DNA of 29,103 bases, from NCBI GenBank assembly GCA_900319895.1, contig ONQK01000029.1, positions 1 through 29,103 of the forward strand, in the 5' to 3' direction. The stretch's first letter is position 1. Every line of letters begins with the position of its first letter. The notes beneath the pieces are model-generated. The model saw only the letters and a program-made list of their open reading frames with translations. It was not told where the DNA came from and ran no database searches. Position numbers and translations under genes: made by a program. Shown here piece after piece: positions 14,670 through 27,448 of the stretch. The stretch comes from an uncultured Prevotella sp. (GTDB lineage Bacteria; Bacteroidota; Bacteroidia; Bacteroidales; Bacteroidaceae).

Positions 14670-15099
14670 AATTTTTATTGTTTATACTTTGTTTTGTTTT
14701 CAAGAACACTCTCGCTCCTTCATTATTCTCTTTCTGCATTTTCTTTCTTTCTACCTCTACATGTCAATGTACATGGTATCCAATACGCCGCATTATTATA
14801 ACAAATAACGGTTCTATATCTAATAGCTCGTATCCTAAAGAATTGGCTCTTGTTCTTGTTATTTTTTATACTCGTCTCAAGTCTCCGAGGCACTGCCAAC
14901 AATCCTACAATCAAATTGTAATCTCATCAATACAATACCACGCTGCAAATATAATATTTTTTAATCTATTTTGAAAAGGTATAGCAAATTTTAATTTAAA
15001 TTTTAACTATTTTACATTTATTTTAACTTATTTTAATGCAATAAGGGAGAATTAATAAACTTCTGAGCGTTCAGCAAACAACAAAATAACAAATAACAA
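14670..15099. other. Leader and upstream region of the secreted protein gene
   Basis: No gene is visible. On the minus strand the stretch from about 14940 to 14670 would be the untranslated leader of the 697-residue protein's mRNA. Beyond the promoter (14946-14977), a run of A-tracts at roughly 9-12 bp spacing occupies about 14985-15040. A 63-codon reading frame at 14723-14914 starts with TTG and looks like chance. Confidence 0.5.
14946..14977 (-). promoter_or_regulatory. Candidate promoter for the secreted protein gene
   Basis: On the minus strand TTTT (14974-14977), 20 bp, then TATATTTG (14946-14953). The -7 is exact and the -33 is three of four. Start of transcription near 14939 leaves a leader of about 270 nt. 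Confidence 0.5.
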
Positions 15100-15392
15100 A
15101 AATGGCTGGGGGCTCCAGGTTCAACGACTATCGTTCTAGCGCTTTATTATTCTACGGTCATGTACCAGGGTTTATGTTCTGACGATTATTGCCTAACACT
15201 TGTTCGTCCGCAAATAGACCAATAGCGCCGTATCGGCTATTGTCCTAGTGTCTATTGCCCTGAATTCCGTGGATGATTGCGGGAAATTATGAGAATCAAA
15301 GTTTTGATCCACATAAACCGCGCATTTCGAGGCGGTGTGCCGCCTTCGGCGCGATGCATTGGCTAGGACGAGGGCTATGTCGTATTGCCAGC
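15100..15392. other. Structured non-coding stretch of unknown function
   Basis: This part is clearly richer in GC than the flanking spacer and contains several stem-loops. CAATAGC/GCTATTG (15220-15226 with 15236-15242) sits inside an outer AATAGAC/GTCTATT (15213-15219 with 15250-15256). A compound stem CGCGC, GGCGG, CCGCC, GCGCG spans 15319-15353, and a small AACGA/TCGTT hairpin is at 15123-15135. A 26-codon frame (MAGGSRFNDYRSSALLFYG...) begins at 15102, and a 67-codon frame begins at 15273 but runs through the rpsO terminator into rpsO. No promoter is clear on either strand. It could be a small RNA, a decayed gene or a repeat element; I cannot identify it as a known RNA. Confidence 0.4.
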
Positions 15393-15425
15393 AAAAATCC
15401 CAAACGAGAAAACCTCATTTGGGAT
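15393..15425 (-). terminator. Rho-independent terminator of rpsO
   Basis: On the minus strand ATCCCAAA and GAG pair with CTC and TTTGGGAT around one mismatch and a 5-nt loop. Five T residues close the structure, 25 bp after the rpsO stop. Confidence 0.87.
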
Positions 15426-15450
15426 GTTATTTTCGAAGTCGAATTTTCGA

Positions 15451-15720
15451 TTATCGACGCAAGCCAAGTGCCTTGATGATTGCACGATAGCGCTCAATGT
15501 CTCGCTTGTACAGATAATCGAGCAAAGCACGGCGCTTTCCCACCAACTGTGTCAATGAACGAGCCGTGGTATAGTCCTTGCGGTTTTTCTTCAAATGCTC
15601 GGTCAGATGTGAAATGCGATAAGAGAAAAGCGCGATTTGACTTTCAGCAGAACCTGTGTCAGTAGTAGACTTACCGTACTGACCAAAGATTTCTTCTTTT
15701 TTTTCTTTGTTTAAATACAT
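15451..15720 (-). CDS. rpsO: 30S ribosomal protein S15
   Basis: S15 binds the central domain of 16S rRNA early in small-subunit assembly and forms a bridge to the 50S subunit. The 89-residue product has the standard length and the characteristic stretches TDTGSAESQIALFSYRI, HLKKNRKDYTTAR and LVGKRRALLDYLYKRD. Here the first residues are MYLNKEKKEEIFGQYGK rather than the more usual MSLT start. It sits just beyond the rpoC terminator but has its own promoter and terminator, so it is a separate unit. Confidence 0.97.
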   Translation of the reverse strand: MYLNKEKKEEIFGQYGKSTTDTGSAESQIALFSYRISHLTEHLKKNRKDYTTARSLTQLVGKRRALLDYLYKRDIERYRAIIKALGLRR

Positions 15721-15825
15721 AATGTTTGTTGATAAAAATTAACAATTACATCTGTCGGATGCCGTGCTGCTTTTATCATTATACAGTGACATCGTCAAAT
15801 GCATCGGATTTTCCGAATTCGGCTG

Positions 15826-15857
15826 CAAATTTACACATTTATTTTCAGACGAGCAAC
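15826..15857 (-). promoter_or_regulatory. Candidate promoter for rpsO
   Basis: On the minus strand GTTG (15854-15857), 20 bp, then TAAATTTG (15826-15833). The leader to the rpsO ATG is about 100 nt, room enough for S15 autoregulation, though I see no recognisable S15-binding fold. Apart from this promoter and the rpoC terminator, the 343-bp gap 15721-16063 holds nothing else I can name. Confidence 0.55.
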
Positions 15858-16003
15858 TTTTTCGCCGTTTTTTAGCGATTCCAAACTTTTCCCACGACTT
15901 TTTCATGCTTCAAAACACTTCAAAACAATGGCAAACGCCAGGTGGTTGTCATCGAAATGCCTGTCTTTGCTGTCTTTGCCATTTTTGACTTCAATTCGAG
16001 CAC

Positions 16004-16043
16004 AAAAAAGGATGGCGTGCCAGCAAAAACCAGCACGCCATCC
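16004..16043 (-). terminator. Rho-independent terminator of the rpoBC operon
   Basis: GGATGGCGTG (16010-16019) and CACGCCATCC (16034-16043) form a perfect 10-bp stem. On the minus strand six T residues follow. It lies 20 bp after the rpoC stop. Confidence 0.92.
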
Positions 16044-16063
16044 ATCAATTATCAAAGATCAAA

Positions 16064-20404
<4,341 letters not shown>

Positions 20405-20429
20405 AATTCTTTTTGTTTAAAGGTTCTGA

Positions 20430-23400
20430 TTAATCAAGTTTGACACTCAAGCCAAGTCCTTTCAACTCATGCAGGAGGACGTTCAGAGACTCTGGAATGC
20501 CCGGAGTCGGCATCTGCTCGCCCTTAACGATAGATTCATAAGCCTTTGAACGCCCTACGACATCGTCAGACTTAATGGTCAAAATCTCTTGTAGAACATG
20601 GCTTGCACCAAATGCCTCAAGAGCCCAAACCTCCATCTCACCGAAACGCTGACCACCGAATTGGGCCTTACCTCCAAGAGGTTGCTGGGTTATCAACGAG
20701 TACGGGCCTATTGAACGGGCATGCATCTTGTCTTCAACCATGTGACCCAGCTTCAAGAAGTAGGTGATGCCTACTGTCGCCGGCTGGTCGAACTGCTCGC
20801 CCGTCTCACCGTCGTACAAACGGGTTGAGCAAAGGCGCGGCAGCCCTGCCTTGTCGGTCCATTCCGACAAATCGTCAAGCGTAGCACCATCAAAGATGGG
20901 AGTCGCGAACTTCAGTCCCAGCTTTTGACCTGCTGCACCTAAAATTGCCTCGAAAATCTGTCCCAGGTTCATACGAGAAGGCACGCCCAGAGGGTTGAGC
21001 ACCAAGTCGACTGGGCGTCCGTCCTCCAAGAACGGCATGTCTTCCTCACGGACAATTTTCGATACAATGCCTTTGTTCCCGTGCCGCCCTGCGAGTTTGT
21101 CGCCCACGCCGATCTTACGCTTTTTCGCGATATAGACCTTGGCCATCTGGATGATGCCCGAGGGCAGTTCGTCGCCAATGGTAATCGCAAATTTCTTGCG
21201 CTTCATCTCGGCATCCATCAACTTGTACATGCGCAAGTAGTTCATGATCAGCTTCTGAATCAACTCGTTCTGGTGGGCATCTGAGGTCCAGTCGCCTGAC
21301 TGAATGCCGTCGTACTCCAGGTTGTTCAGAAGTGTTGCCGTGAATTTACTTCCTTTGTTTATGATTTCGGCACCTGTATAGTCTTTGATTCCGGTAGAGG
21401 TCATGCCTTTTGTCAGGATCAGCAACTTGTCTATCAGAATATCTCTCAAGTCTTTGTTTCTTGCCTCGTATTCTTCGTCAATCTTAGCCAGCAAGATCTT
21501 GTCTTGCTTCTTTGACTCACGGGTCTTTATCGCACGTTTGAAGAGTTTTTTGTCAATCACCACACCACTGAGCGACGGGTTGGCCTTCAACGACGTGTCT
21601 TTCACATCGCCGGCCTTGTCGCCAAAGATGGCACGAAGCAATTTCTCCTCTGGTGAAGGGTCGCTCTCGCCTTTCGGAGAAATTTTTCCAATCATGATGT
21701 CGCCTGGCTCGACGCGCGCACCAATACGGATAATACCATTCTCGTCCAAATCCTTGGTCGCCTCTTCGCTTACGTTAGGGATGTCTGCCGTGAATTCTTC
21801 CACGCCACGTTTGGTCTCACGTACGTCCAAGGAATATTCATCGACATGGATGCTCGTCAGCACGTCTTCGCGTACCAATCGCTCGCTCAGCACGATGGCA
21901 TCCTCGTAGTTATAGCCTTTCCAGGGCATGTAGGCAACCAGGAGGTTTCGTCCCAGGGCCAACTCGCCTTTTTCGGTGGCATAGCCTTCGGTCAGGATGT
22001 CTCCCTTGCCCACACGTTGCCCCTTCTCACAGATTGGGCGCAGGTCGATGACCATGTTTTGGTTCGTGCGGCGGAATTTCGGGATGCGGTATTCCTTCAT
22101 GGAAGGCTCAAAACTTACAAATTCTTCTTCCTCGCTACGGTCATACAGAATGCGGATCGTGGTGGCGTCAACATACTCTATCACACCCTCTCCCTCTGCT
22201 ACAATCATCGTGCGGGAATCTTCGCAGACTTGGCGTTCGATGCCTGTGCCGACAATCGGTGCGTCATTGTGCAACAAAGGAACTGCCTGGCGCATCATGT
22301 TGCATCCCATCAAGGCGCGGTGGCCATCGTCATGTTCCAGGAAGGGGATCAGTGCTGCCGAGACGGATGCTATCTGTTGAGGCGAAACGTCCATTAAGTC
22401 TACGCCAGACGGCTCTACAACGGGGAAGTCTGCGTCTTCACGACATTTTACAAAATCACGAATGAAGGTTCCGTCACTATTCAAAGGTGCATTGCCTTGG
22501 CCGATCATGTGGTTTTCCTCTTCCTCAGCCGTTAAATACACCACGTTTTCATTCTTCAAGTCAACTTTTCCTGCTTTAACGTTGCGGTAAGGCGTTTCGA
22601 TAAAGCCCAAGTCATTGATGTTTGCGTATACGCAAAGTGAGGAGATCAAGCCGATGTTCGGCCCTTCAGGGCTTTCAATCGGACAAAGACGACCATAGTG
22701 TGTATAGTGAACGTCGCGCACCTCGAAGCCTGCACGCTCACGTGACAGACCGCCGGGGCCCAAGGCTGACAGACGACGTTTATGGGTTACTTCCGCCAGG
22801 GGATTGGTCTGGTCCATGAACTGAGACAGCGGGTTGGTGCCAAAGAACGTATTAATAACACTGGAGATGGTCTTGGCATTAATCAAGTCGGTCGGTGTAA
22901 ACACTTCGTTGTCACGAACATTCATGCGCTCGCGAATCGTACGGCTCATGCGTGCCAAACCAATGGCAAACTGGTTGGACAACTGCTCGCCAACAGTACG
23001 CACACGACGGTTTGACAAGTGGTCAATATCGTCAACTGTCGCATTTGAATTGACCAACTGGATCAGATATTTAATGATTTCAATAATGTCTTCCTTCGTC
23101 AAAACGCGCACGTCAATGTCGGTATTGAGCCCCAGCTTCTTATTGATGCGGTAACGGCCGACATCACCCAAGTCATAGCGTTTGTCCGAGAAGAACAAGT
23201 TCTGGATGATCTCGCGAGCGCTCGCATCATCGGCAGGGTCTGCGTTGCGCAGCTGGCGGTAAATGAACAAGACCGCCTCTTTTTCCGAGTTACTCGGGTC
23301 TTTGCCCAAAGTGTTGAAAATAATTGAATATTTGCTCGCCGAATCGGCGTCTTTATGCAACAAGACAGAAGACGCGCCGCTATCCAAGATGTCGTCCACA

Positions 23401-24242
23401 TTTTCTGCCGTGATTTCGGTTTCGCGCTCCAAGATGACTTCATTGCGTTCCAATGAAACTACCTCACCGGTGTCTTCGTCCACGAAATCCTCATTCCAGC
23501 TCTTCAAGACGCGGGCCGCGAGCCTGCGCCCAATGGCAGCCTTCATGTTTTTCTTGTTCACTTTCACCTCTTCAGCCAAGTCGAAGATCTGGAGGATGTC
23601 TTTATCCTGCTCAAAACCGATGGCACGAAGGAGTGTCGTCACAGGCAACTTCTTCTTGCGGTCAATGTAGGCATACATCACGTTGTTGATGTCTGTCGCG
23701 AATTCGATCCATGAGCCTTTGAATGGTATGATGCGGGCGCTGTAGAGCATCGTTCCGTTGGCATGCACGCCTTGCCCGAAGAAAACGCCGGGCGAGCGGT
23801 GCAGCTGTGAGACAACGACGCGCTCTGCACCATTGATGATAAACGTGCCATTGTGGGTCATGTAAGGAATGGTTCCCAAGAAAACGTCTTGAATAAAGAC
23901 GCCGAAATCCTCATGGTCGGGGTCGGTGCAATACAATTTCATCTTCGCCTTCAAGGGAACGCTATAGGTCAGGCCGCGCTCAAGGCATTCCTCCGTTGTA
24001 TAACGAGGGGGGTCAATGTAATAGTCCAAGAACTCCAACACAAAGTTGTTGCGTGTGTCGGTAATAGGAAAGTTCTCTGAAAAGACCTTGTAAAGGCCGT
24101 CATTCTTGCGCTCCTCTGGAGGCGTATCCAACTGCAAAAAGTCTCTGAAAGACTTCAGCTGAACATCAAGGAAATCCGGATATGGCATCGGATTTTTCAC
24201 CCTTGCAAAATTTACTCTTGTATCAGCAACTTTTGAAACCAT
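20430..24242 (-). CDS. rpoB: RNA polymerase beta subunit
   Basis: Beta forms the other side of the RNA polymerase cleft and the rifampicin pocket. The 1270-residue product is complete, from MVSKVADTRVNFARVKN to LHELKGLGLSVKLD. The rifampicin region SQFMDQTNPLAEVTHKRRLS starts at residue 473. D477, H487 and S492, equivalent to E. coli D516, H526 and S531, are all the sensitive-type residues. The segments FEVRDVHYTHYGRLCPIESPEG, KGYNYEDAIVLSERLV and GDKLAGRHGNKGIVSKI are in order, and the C-terminal clamp QPLGGKAQFGGQRFGEMEVWAL is intact. It is preceded by a 466-bp spacer with two tandem hairpins that separates it from rplL, and it is followed 25 bp later by rpoC. Confidence 0.99.
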   Translation of the reverse strand: MVSKVADTRVNFARVKNPMPYPDFLDVQLKSFRDFLQLDTPPEERKNDGLYKVFSENFPITDTRNNFVLEFLDYYIDPPRYTTEECLERGLTYSVPLKAKMKLYCTDPDHEDFGVFIQDVFLGTIPYMTHNGTFIINGAERVVVSQLHRSPGVFFGQGVHANGTMLYSARIIPFKGSWIEFATDINNVMYAYIDRKKKLPVTTLLRAIGFEQDKDILQIFDLAEEVKVNKKNMKAAIGRRLAARVLKSWNEDFVDEDTGEVVSLERNEVILERETEITAENVDDILDSGASSVLLHKDADSASKYSIIFNTLGKDPSNSEKEAVLFIYRQLRNADPADDASAREIIQNLFFSDKRYDLGDVGRYRINKKLGLNTDIDVRVLTKEDIIEIIKYLIQLVNSNATVDDIDHLSNRRVRTVGEQLSNQFAIGLARMSRTIRERMNVRDNEVFTPTDLINAKTISSVINTFFGTNPLSQFMDQTNPLAEVTHKRRLSALGPGGLSRERAGFEVRDVHYTHYGRLCPIESPEGPNIGLISSLCVYANINDLGFIETPYRNVKAGKVDLKNENVVYLTAEEEENHMIGQGNAPLNSDGTFIRDFVKCREDADFPVVEPSGVDLMDVSPQQIASVSAALIPFLEHDDGHRALMGCNMMRQAVPLLHNDAPIVGTGIERQVCEDSRTMIVAEGEGVIEYVDATTIRILYDRSEEEEFVSFEPSMKEYRIPKFRRTNQNMVIDLRPICEKGQRVGKGDILTEGYATEKGELALGRNLLVAYMPWKGYNYEDAIVLSERLVREDVLTSIHVDEYSLDVRETKRGVEEFTADIPNVSEEATKDLDENGIIRIGARVEPGDIMIGKISPKGESDPSPEEKLLRAIFGDKAGDVKDTSLKANPSLSGVVIDKKLFKRAIKTRESKKQDKILLAKIDEEYEARNKDLRDILIDKLLILTKGMTSTGIKDYTGAEIINKGSKFTATLLNNLEYDGIQSGDWTSDAHQNELIQKLIMNYLRMYKLMDAEMKRKKFAITIGDELPSGIIQMAKVYIAKKRKIGVGDKLAGRHGNKGIVSKIVREEDMPFLEDGRPVDLVLNPLGVPSRMNLGQIFEAILGAAGQKLGLKFATPIFDGATLDDLSEWTDKAGLPRLCSTRLYDGETGEQFDQPATVGITYFLKLGHMVEDKMHARSIGPYSLITQQPLGGKAQFGGQRFGEMEVWALEAFGASHVLQEILTIKSDDVVGRSKAYESIVKGEQMPTPGIPESLNVLLHELKGLGLSVKLD

Positions 24243-24592
24243 AAAAATTAAAATTTCAACTTATATATTATTTCTTGTTTATATGCTTCATTCCTTCATC
24301 GCACAGGCAGCCTCAAAATCCATCTCGCCGCACTTCAACGCTTTTCATGGAACCGCTAGTGGGCCGGAATTTTCTCTTCATGAAACGGTCTACAGCGAAA
24401 ACTGTCGCGAAAATCTCTTTTTCCTTTACATTACTTTCTCGTCCGAGCAAATTCTCGCGAAAGCTTCCCAACTGTCTCCATATACTGCAAAAAGTAGGAC
24501 ACGTCAAATCGTCCATGATCCAAGAACGTGCCATCCGCCCATCAACTCCCTCAAAAAAGCGCAAAACCATGCTTCAGAAAGCCATTTAAGAC
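24243..24592. other. Long rplL-rpoB spacer with no recognised gene
   Basis: About 350 bp lie between the terminator-like hairpins and the rpoB start. No TAnnTTTG promoter is visible on the minus strand, so how rpoB is started is unclear. One minus-strand frame, 24313-24570 (85 codons, ATG start 23 bp after the T-run), has a protein-like mix of residues with clustered Trp, Cys and Arg. I do not recognise it and cannot show that it is real. A small imperfect hairpin (CTTTC, CGAG, CTCG, GAAAG) lies within it. The stretch is moderately GC-rich, unlike a simple AT-rich promoter region. Confidence 0.4.
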
Positions 24593-24631
24593 AAAAAAAT
24601 GATTAAGACCCACCTACTGAGAAGGTCTTAA
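24593..24631 (-). terminator. Terminator or attenuator between rplL and rpoB (second hairpin)
   Basis: TTAAGACC and GGTCTTAA (24603-24610 with 24624-24631) form a perfect 8-bp stem with a 13-nt loop. On the minus strand TCA and then seven T residues follow (24593-24599). It would terminate part of the ribosomal-protein transcript before rpoBC. Confidence 0.8.
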
Positions 24632-24656
24632 CCACTTTCTGGCAATATAAATTAAA

Positions 24657-24691
24657 GGAAAGACTGCCCGCATGAAAACGAGCATCTTTCC
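24657..24691 (-). terminator. Hairpin directly after rplL (first of a tandem pair)
   Basis: GGAAAGA/TCTTTCC is extended by TGCTC/GGGCA, giving about 12 bp with one bulge. The sequence TTTAATTT follows on the minus strand. It is only 18 bp past the rplL stop. Confidence 0.5.
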
Positions 24692-24708
24692 CCTTATCGA
24701 TCAAATTA

Positions 24709-25092
24709 TTATTTGAGTTCTACCTTGGCACCAGCCTCTTCGATAGTCTTCTTCAAGTTTTCAGCCTCGTCCTTAGAAAGACCTTCCTTGATGGTAGCAG
24801 GAGCACCGTCTACCAAGTCCTTAGCTTCTTTCAAGCCAAGACCGCAAGCCTCTTTCACTGCCTTAACAACCTGCAACTTAGCTGCACCTGCATCAGCGAG
24901 AACTACGTCGAATGAAGTTTTTTCTTCTTCACCGCCACCTGCTGCGCCGCCTACTGCGGGACCTGCTGCTACTGCAACTGCTGCAGCTGCGGGTTCAATT
25001 CCATACTCGTCCTTGAGGACTGTTGCCAATTCGTTAACTTCCTTTACTGTCAAATTTACTAATTGTTCAGCAATAGCTTTGATATCTGCCAT
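24709..25092 (-). CDS. rplL: 50S ribosomal protein L7/L12
   Basis: L7/L12 is the dimeric stalk protein that recruits and activates translation GTPases such as EF-Tu and EF-G. The 127-residue product has the N-terminal dimerisation domain (1-33), an Ala/Gly-rich hinge (about 35-56), and the factor-binding C-terminal domain with VVKAVKEACGLGLKEAKDLVDGAP and EAENLKKTIEEAGAKVELK. It follows rplJ, whose product anchors it to the ribosome, after 48 bp. Two hairpins behind it probably cut transcript levels before rpoB, so that the stalk protein is made in excess over polymerase. Confidence 0.98.
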   Translation of the reverse strand: MADIKAIAEQLVNLTVKEVNELATVLKDEYGIEPAAAAVAVAAGPAVGGAAGGGEEEKTSFDVVLADAGAAKLQVVKAVKEACGLGLKEAKDLVDGAPATIKEGLSKDEAENLKKTIEEAGAKVELK

Positions 25093-25140
25093 TTTATTAA
25101 ATTTTTTAATTGTTTTTACTTTGAAAAAATTGAAAATTAA

Positions 25141-25659
25141 TTATTCAGGACGCTCGCCTAATGTTTTCAGCACACCATGGATAGTGTTCGCACCTGATTG
25201 AAGAGCCGACACGACATTTTTCGCCGGAGATTGCAGCAAAGCAACAACCTCTGCAATGAGTTCGTTCTTGCTCTTGAGGGCAACAAGCTCGCCAAGTTTG
25301 TCTGCACCTACATAGAAGCCTTCTTCCGCATAGGCAGCTTTCAAAGCCGGGATACCTGTCTTTTCGTATTCCTTGATCAACTTGGCCGGGACATTAGCCG
25401 TCTGCGTAAACATAACGGCTGTATTGCCCTTCAAAGAACCATACAAAGGCTCAAAATCAATTTCTGAGGCCTCGAATGCCTTGTGGAGAAGAGTGTTCTT
25501 CACAACAACCATGTTGATTTCATTCTTGAAGCATTTGCGACGAAGCTCGCTGGTCGCGGCCGCATCCAGACCAGAAAGGTCTACTAGATAGAAATGCGGA
25601 TAGGCGCCCAACTTCTCGCCCAAATTCGCTATGATAGTATCTTTAACTTCTTTTCTCAT
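25141..25659 (-). CDS. rplJ: 50S ribosomal protein L10
   Basis: L10 is the base of the ribosomal stalk; it binds 23S rRNA and carries L7/L12 dimers on its C-terminal helix. The 172-residue product starts MRKEVKDTIIANLGEKLG and contains the FYLVDLSGLDAAATSELRRK and VVVKNTLLHKAF segments expected for the rRNA-binding domain, and a helical end, LLQSPAKNVVSALQSGANTIHGVLK. The gap to rplA upstream is only 18 bp, so there is no room for a separate L10-type regulatory leader like that of E. coli. Confidence 0.97.
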   Translation of the reverse strand: MRKEVKDTIIANLGEKLGAYPHFYLVDLSGLDAAATSELRRKCFKNEINMVVVKNTLLHKAFEASEIDFEPLYGSLKGNTAVMFTQTANVPAKLIKEYEKTGIPALKAAYAEEGFYVGADKLGELVALKSKNELIAEVVALLQSPAKNVVSALQSGANTIHGVLKTLGERPE

Positions 25660-25677
25660 CTTACTAAATTTTTAGAG

Positions 25678-26370
25678 TTACTCTACAGATTTCGGATCAA
25701 CTTTGATTCCTCTGCTCATCGTACTTGAAATAAAGATACTCTTGATGTATGTACCTTTAGCGGCAGAAGGCTTCAACTTGATTACGGTAGCAATAAATTC
25801 TTTTGCATTCTCGTAAATCTGCTCCGGGGTGAAGGAGACCTTGCCGATTGACGTGTGGATGATACCAGCCTTGTCAACCTTAAAGTCAATCTTACCCTGT
25901 TTTACCTCTTTTACCGCCTTAGCGACATCCATAGTGACAGTGCCACTCTTGGGGTTGGGCATCAAGCCGCGAGGCCCAAGGATCCGGGCCAACGCACCAA
26001 GCTTGCCCATGCAAGAGGGCATCGCGATTATAACATCAACGTCTGTCCATCCACCCTTGATCTTTTCGATGTATTCATCAAGACCAACATGATCAGCGCC
26101 AGCTTCTTTTGCAGCAGCTTCAGCATCTGGTGTACACAAGCATAATACACGCGTCACCTTACCAGTTCCATTCGGCAGCGAAACGACACCGCGCACCATC
26201 TGGTTGGCCTTACGTGGATCTACACCCAAGCGTACATCAATATCTAATGAAGCGTCGAATTTGGTAGTCGTAATTTCTTTTACCAGTTCAGCCGCTTCTT
26301 TCAAAGAGTATGCTTTCCCTACTTCAATTTTTTCTGCTACTGATTTCTGATTTTTTGTCAGTTTACTCAT
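25678..26370 (-). CDS. rplA: 50S ribosomal protein L1
   Basis: L1 forms the mobile stalk that guides deacylated tRNA out of the E site, and in many bacteria it represses its own operon. The 230-residue product shows the family signature region with ARILGPRGLMPNPKSGTV and the RNA-contacting SLPNGTGK segment, and it ends with STMSRGIKVDPKSVE. It lies 21 bp after rplK and 18 bp before rplJ. The 21- and 62-bp gaps upstream show no obvious mimic of the rRNA L1 site. Confidence 0.98.
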   Translation of the reverse strand: MSKLTKNQKSVAEKIEVGKAYSLKEAAELVKEITTTKFDASLDIDVRLGVDPRKANQMVRGVVSLPNGTGKVTRVLCLCTPDAEAAAKEAGADHVGLDEYIEKIKGGWTDVDVIIAMPSCMGKLGALARILGPRGLMPNPKSGTVTMDVAKAVKEVKQGKIDFKVDKAGIIHTSIGKVSFTPEQIYENAKEFIATVIKLKPSAAKGTYIKSIFISSTMSRGIKVDPKSVE

Positions 26371-26391
26371 TGTCGTAATTGAAGTTTTTAA

Positions 26392-26832
26392 TTATTTACC
26401 AGGGAAGTCCCCTTTTACAGTTATACCCATGCTTCGTGCTGTTCCTGCAACGAGTTTCATTGCCGACTCAACGGTGAAGCAGTTCAAGTCTTTCATCTTA
26501 TCCTCTGCAATGGCGCGAACCTGGTCCCAAGTCACAGAAGCGACTTTTTTACGGTTCGGCTCGGCAGAGCCACTTTTAACCTTGGCAATCTCACGCAACT
26601 GTACGGCCGCGGGAGATGTCTTGATCTCGAAGCTGAATGACTTATCTGCATAGTAAGTGATAACAACAGGAAGAACCTTGCCTGCCTTATCCTGGGTACG
26701 GGCGTTGAACTCCTTGCAGAATCCCATGATGTTGATACCTTTAGAACCCAGTGCAGGTCCTACGGGAGGTGAAGGGTTTGCAGCGCCACCTTTAATCTGT
26801 AATTTGATTAATCCAGCAACTTCTTTAGCCAT
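26392..26832 (-). CDS. rplK: 50S ribosomal protein L11
   Basis: L11 lies at the base of the stalk in the GTPase centre and is where thiostrepton-type drugs and stringent-response sensing act. The 146-residue product has the proline-rich N-terminal linker ANPSPPVGPALGSKGINI (about 19-36) intact, as in drug-sensitive strains. Its C-terminal rRNA-binding domain ends AMKLVAGTARSMGITVKGDFPGK. It follows nusG after 62 bp, the largest gap within the nusG-rplL group. Confidence 0.98.
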   Translation of the reverse strand: MAKEVAGLIKLQIKGGAANPSPPVGPALGSKGINIMGFCKEFNARTQDKAGKVLPVVITYYADKSFSFEIKTSPAAVQLREIAKVKSGSAEPNRKKVASVTWDQVRAIAEDKMKDLNCFTVESAMKLVAGTARSMGITVKGDFPGK

Positions 26833-26894
26833 TTTTGTTTATTTAATAATGTGAAATAATATGAAAGAACTAATCAAGTCCGTAACAACATCGA

Positions 26895-27437
26895 TCATTC
26901 TTTCTCGACTTGCATAAAACTAAGCTCTAATGGAGTTTTACGTCCAAAAATCTTAACCATGACCTTCAGCTTATGTTTCTCGTTGTTTACCTCTTCGATA
27001 ATACCGCTGAAACCGCTGAAAGGACCATCGGTGACTTTTACTGTCTCATCGACCATGTACGGGATATTGAAGTCTTCCGACAACTCGGTCTCTTCAACAG
27101 TGCCAAGAATACGATTAATATCTGTTTGTTTGACTGGAGAAGGATTGCTCATCCCGCCAAGAAAGCCCAAAACATTAGGCATGAAACGTAATGCGGAAGC
27201 AACATCACCCTTGAGGTCTGCCTCAACAAGTACATAGCCGGGAAGAGAAATCTTTTCTCTCACCACTCTTTTGCCATTACGCATTGCCGCATGCTTCTCC
27301 ATCGGTATAAGCACCTGGGACACATGAGCAGCCAACATCGCATTGTGCTTCAGTTCCGCCTCGATGTATTCCTTCACCTTAGCTTCTTTTCCACTCACTG
27401 CGCGCAGCACATACCATTTCTTTTCTGTTTCAGCCAT
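26895..27437 (-). CDS. nusG: Transcription elongation/termination factor NusG
   Basis: NusG binds RNA polymerase through its NGN domain and couples it to ribosomes or Rho through its KOW domain. The 180-residue product begins MAETEKKWYVLRAVSGKEAKV (NGN, about 1-110) with PGYVLVEA in the polymerase-contact region. It ends with the KOW motif VTDGPFSGFSGIIEEVN and LELSFMQVEKE. There are no large insertions. It lies 11 bp after secE, the classic secE-nusG pair. Confidence 0.97.
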   Translation of the reverse strand: MAETEKKWYVLRAVSGKEAKVKEYIEAELKHNAMLAAHVSQVLIPMEKHAAMRNGKRVVREKISLPGYVLVEADLKGDVASALRFMPNVLGFLGGMSNPSPVKQTDINRILGTVEETELSEDFNIPYMVDETVKVTDGPFSGFSGIIEEVNNEKHKLKVMVKIFGRKTPLELSFMQVEKE

Positions 27438-27448
27438 TTTTCTTACCG

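Noticed and set aside
15273..15476. 67-codon plus-strand frame
   Set aside because: It reads through the rpsO terminator stem and into the antisense of rpsO.
24313..24570. 85-codon minus-strand frame between rplL and rpoB as a firm gene
   Set aside because: Plausible composition and strand, but no family, no promoter and no conservation data; kept only as a note on the spacer.
25660..25677. L10-binding leader before rplJ
   Set aside because: The rplA-rplJ gap is only 18 bp, too short for such an element.
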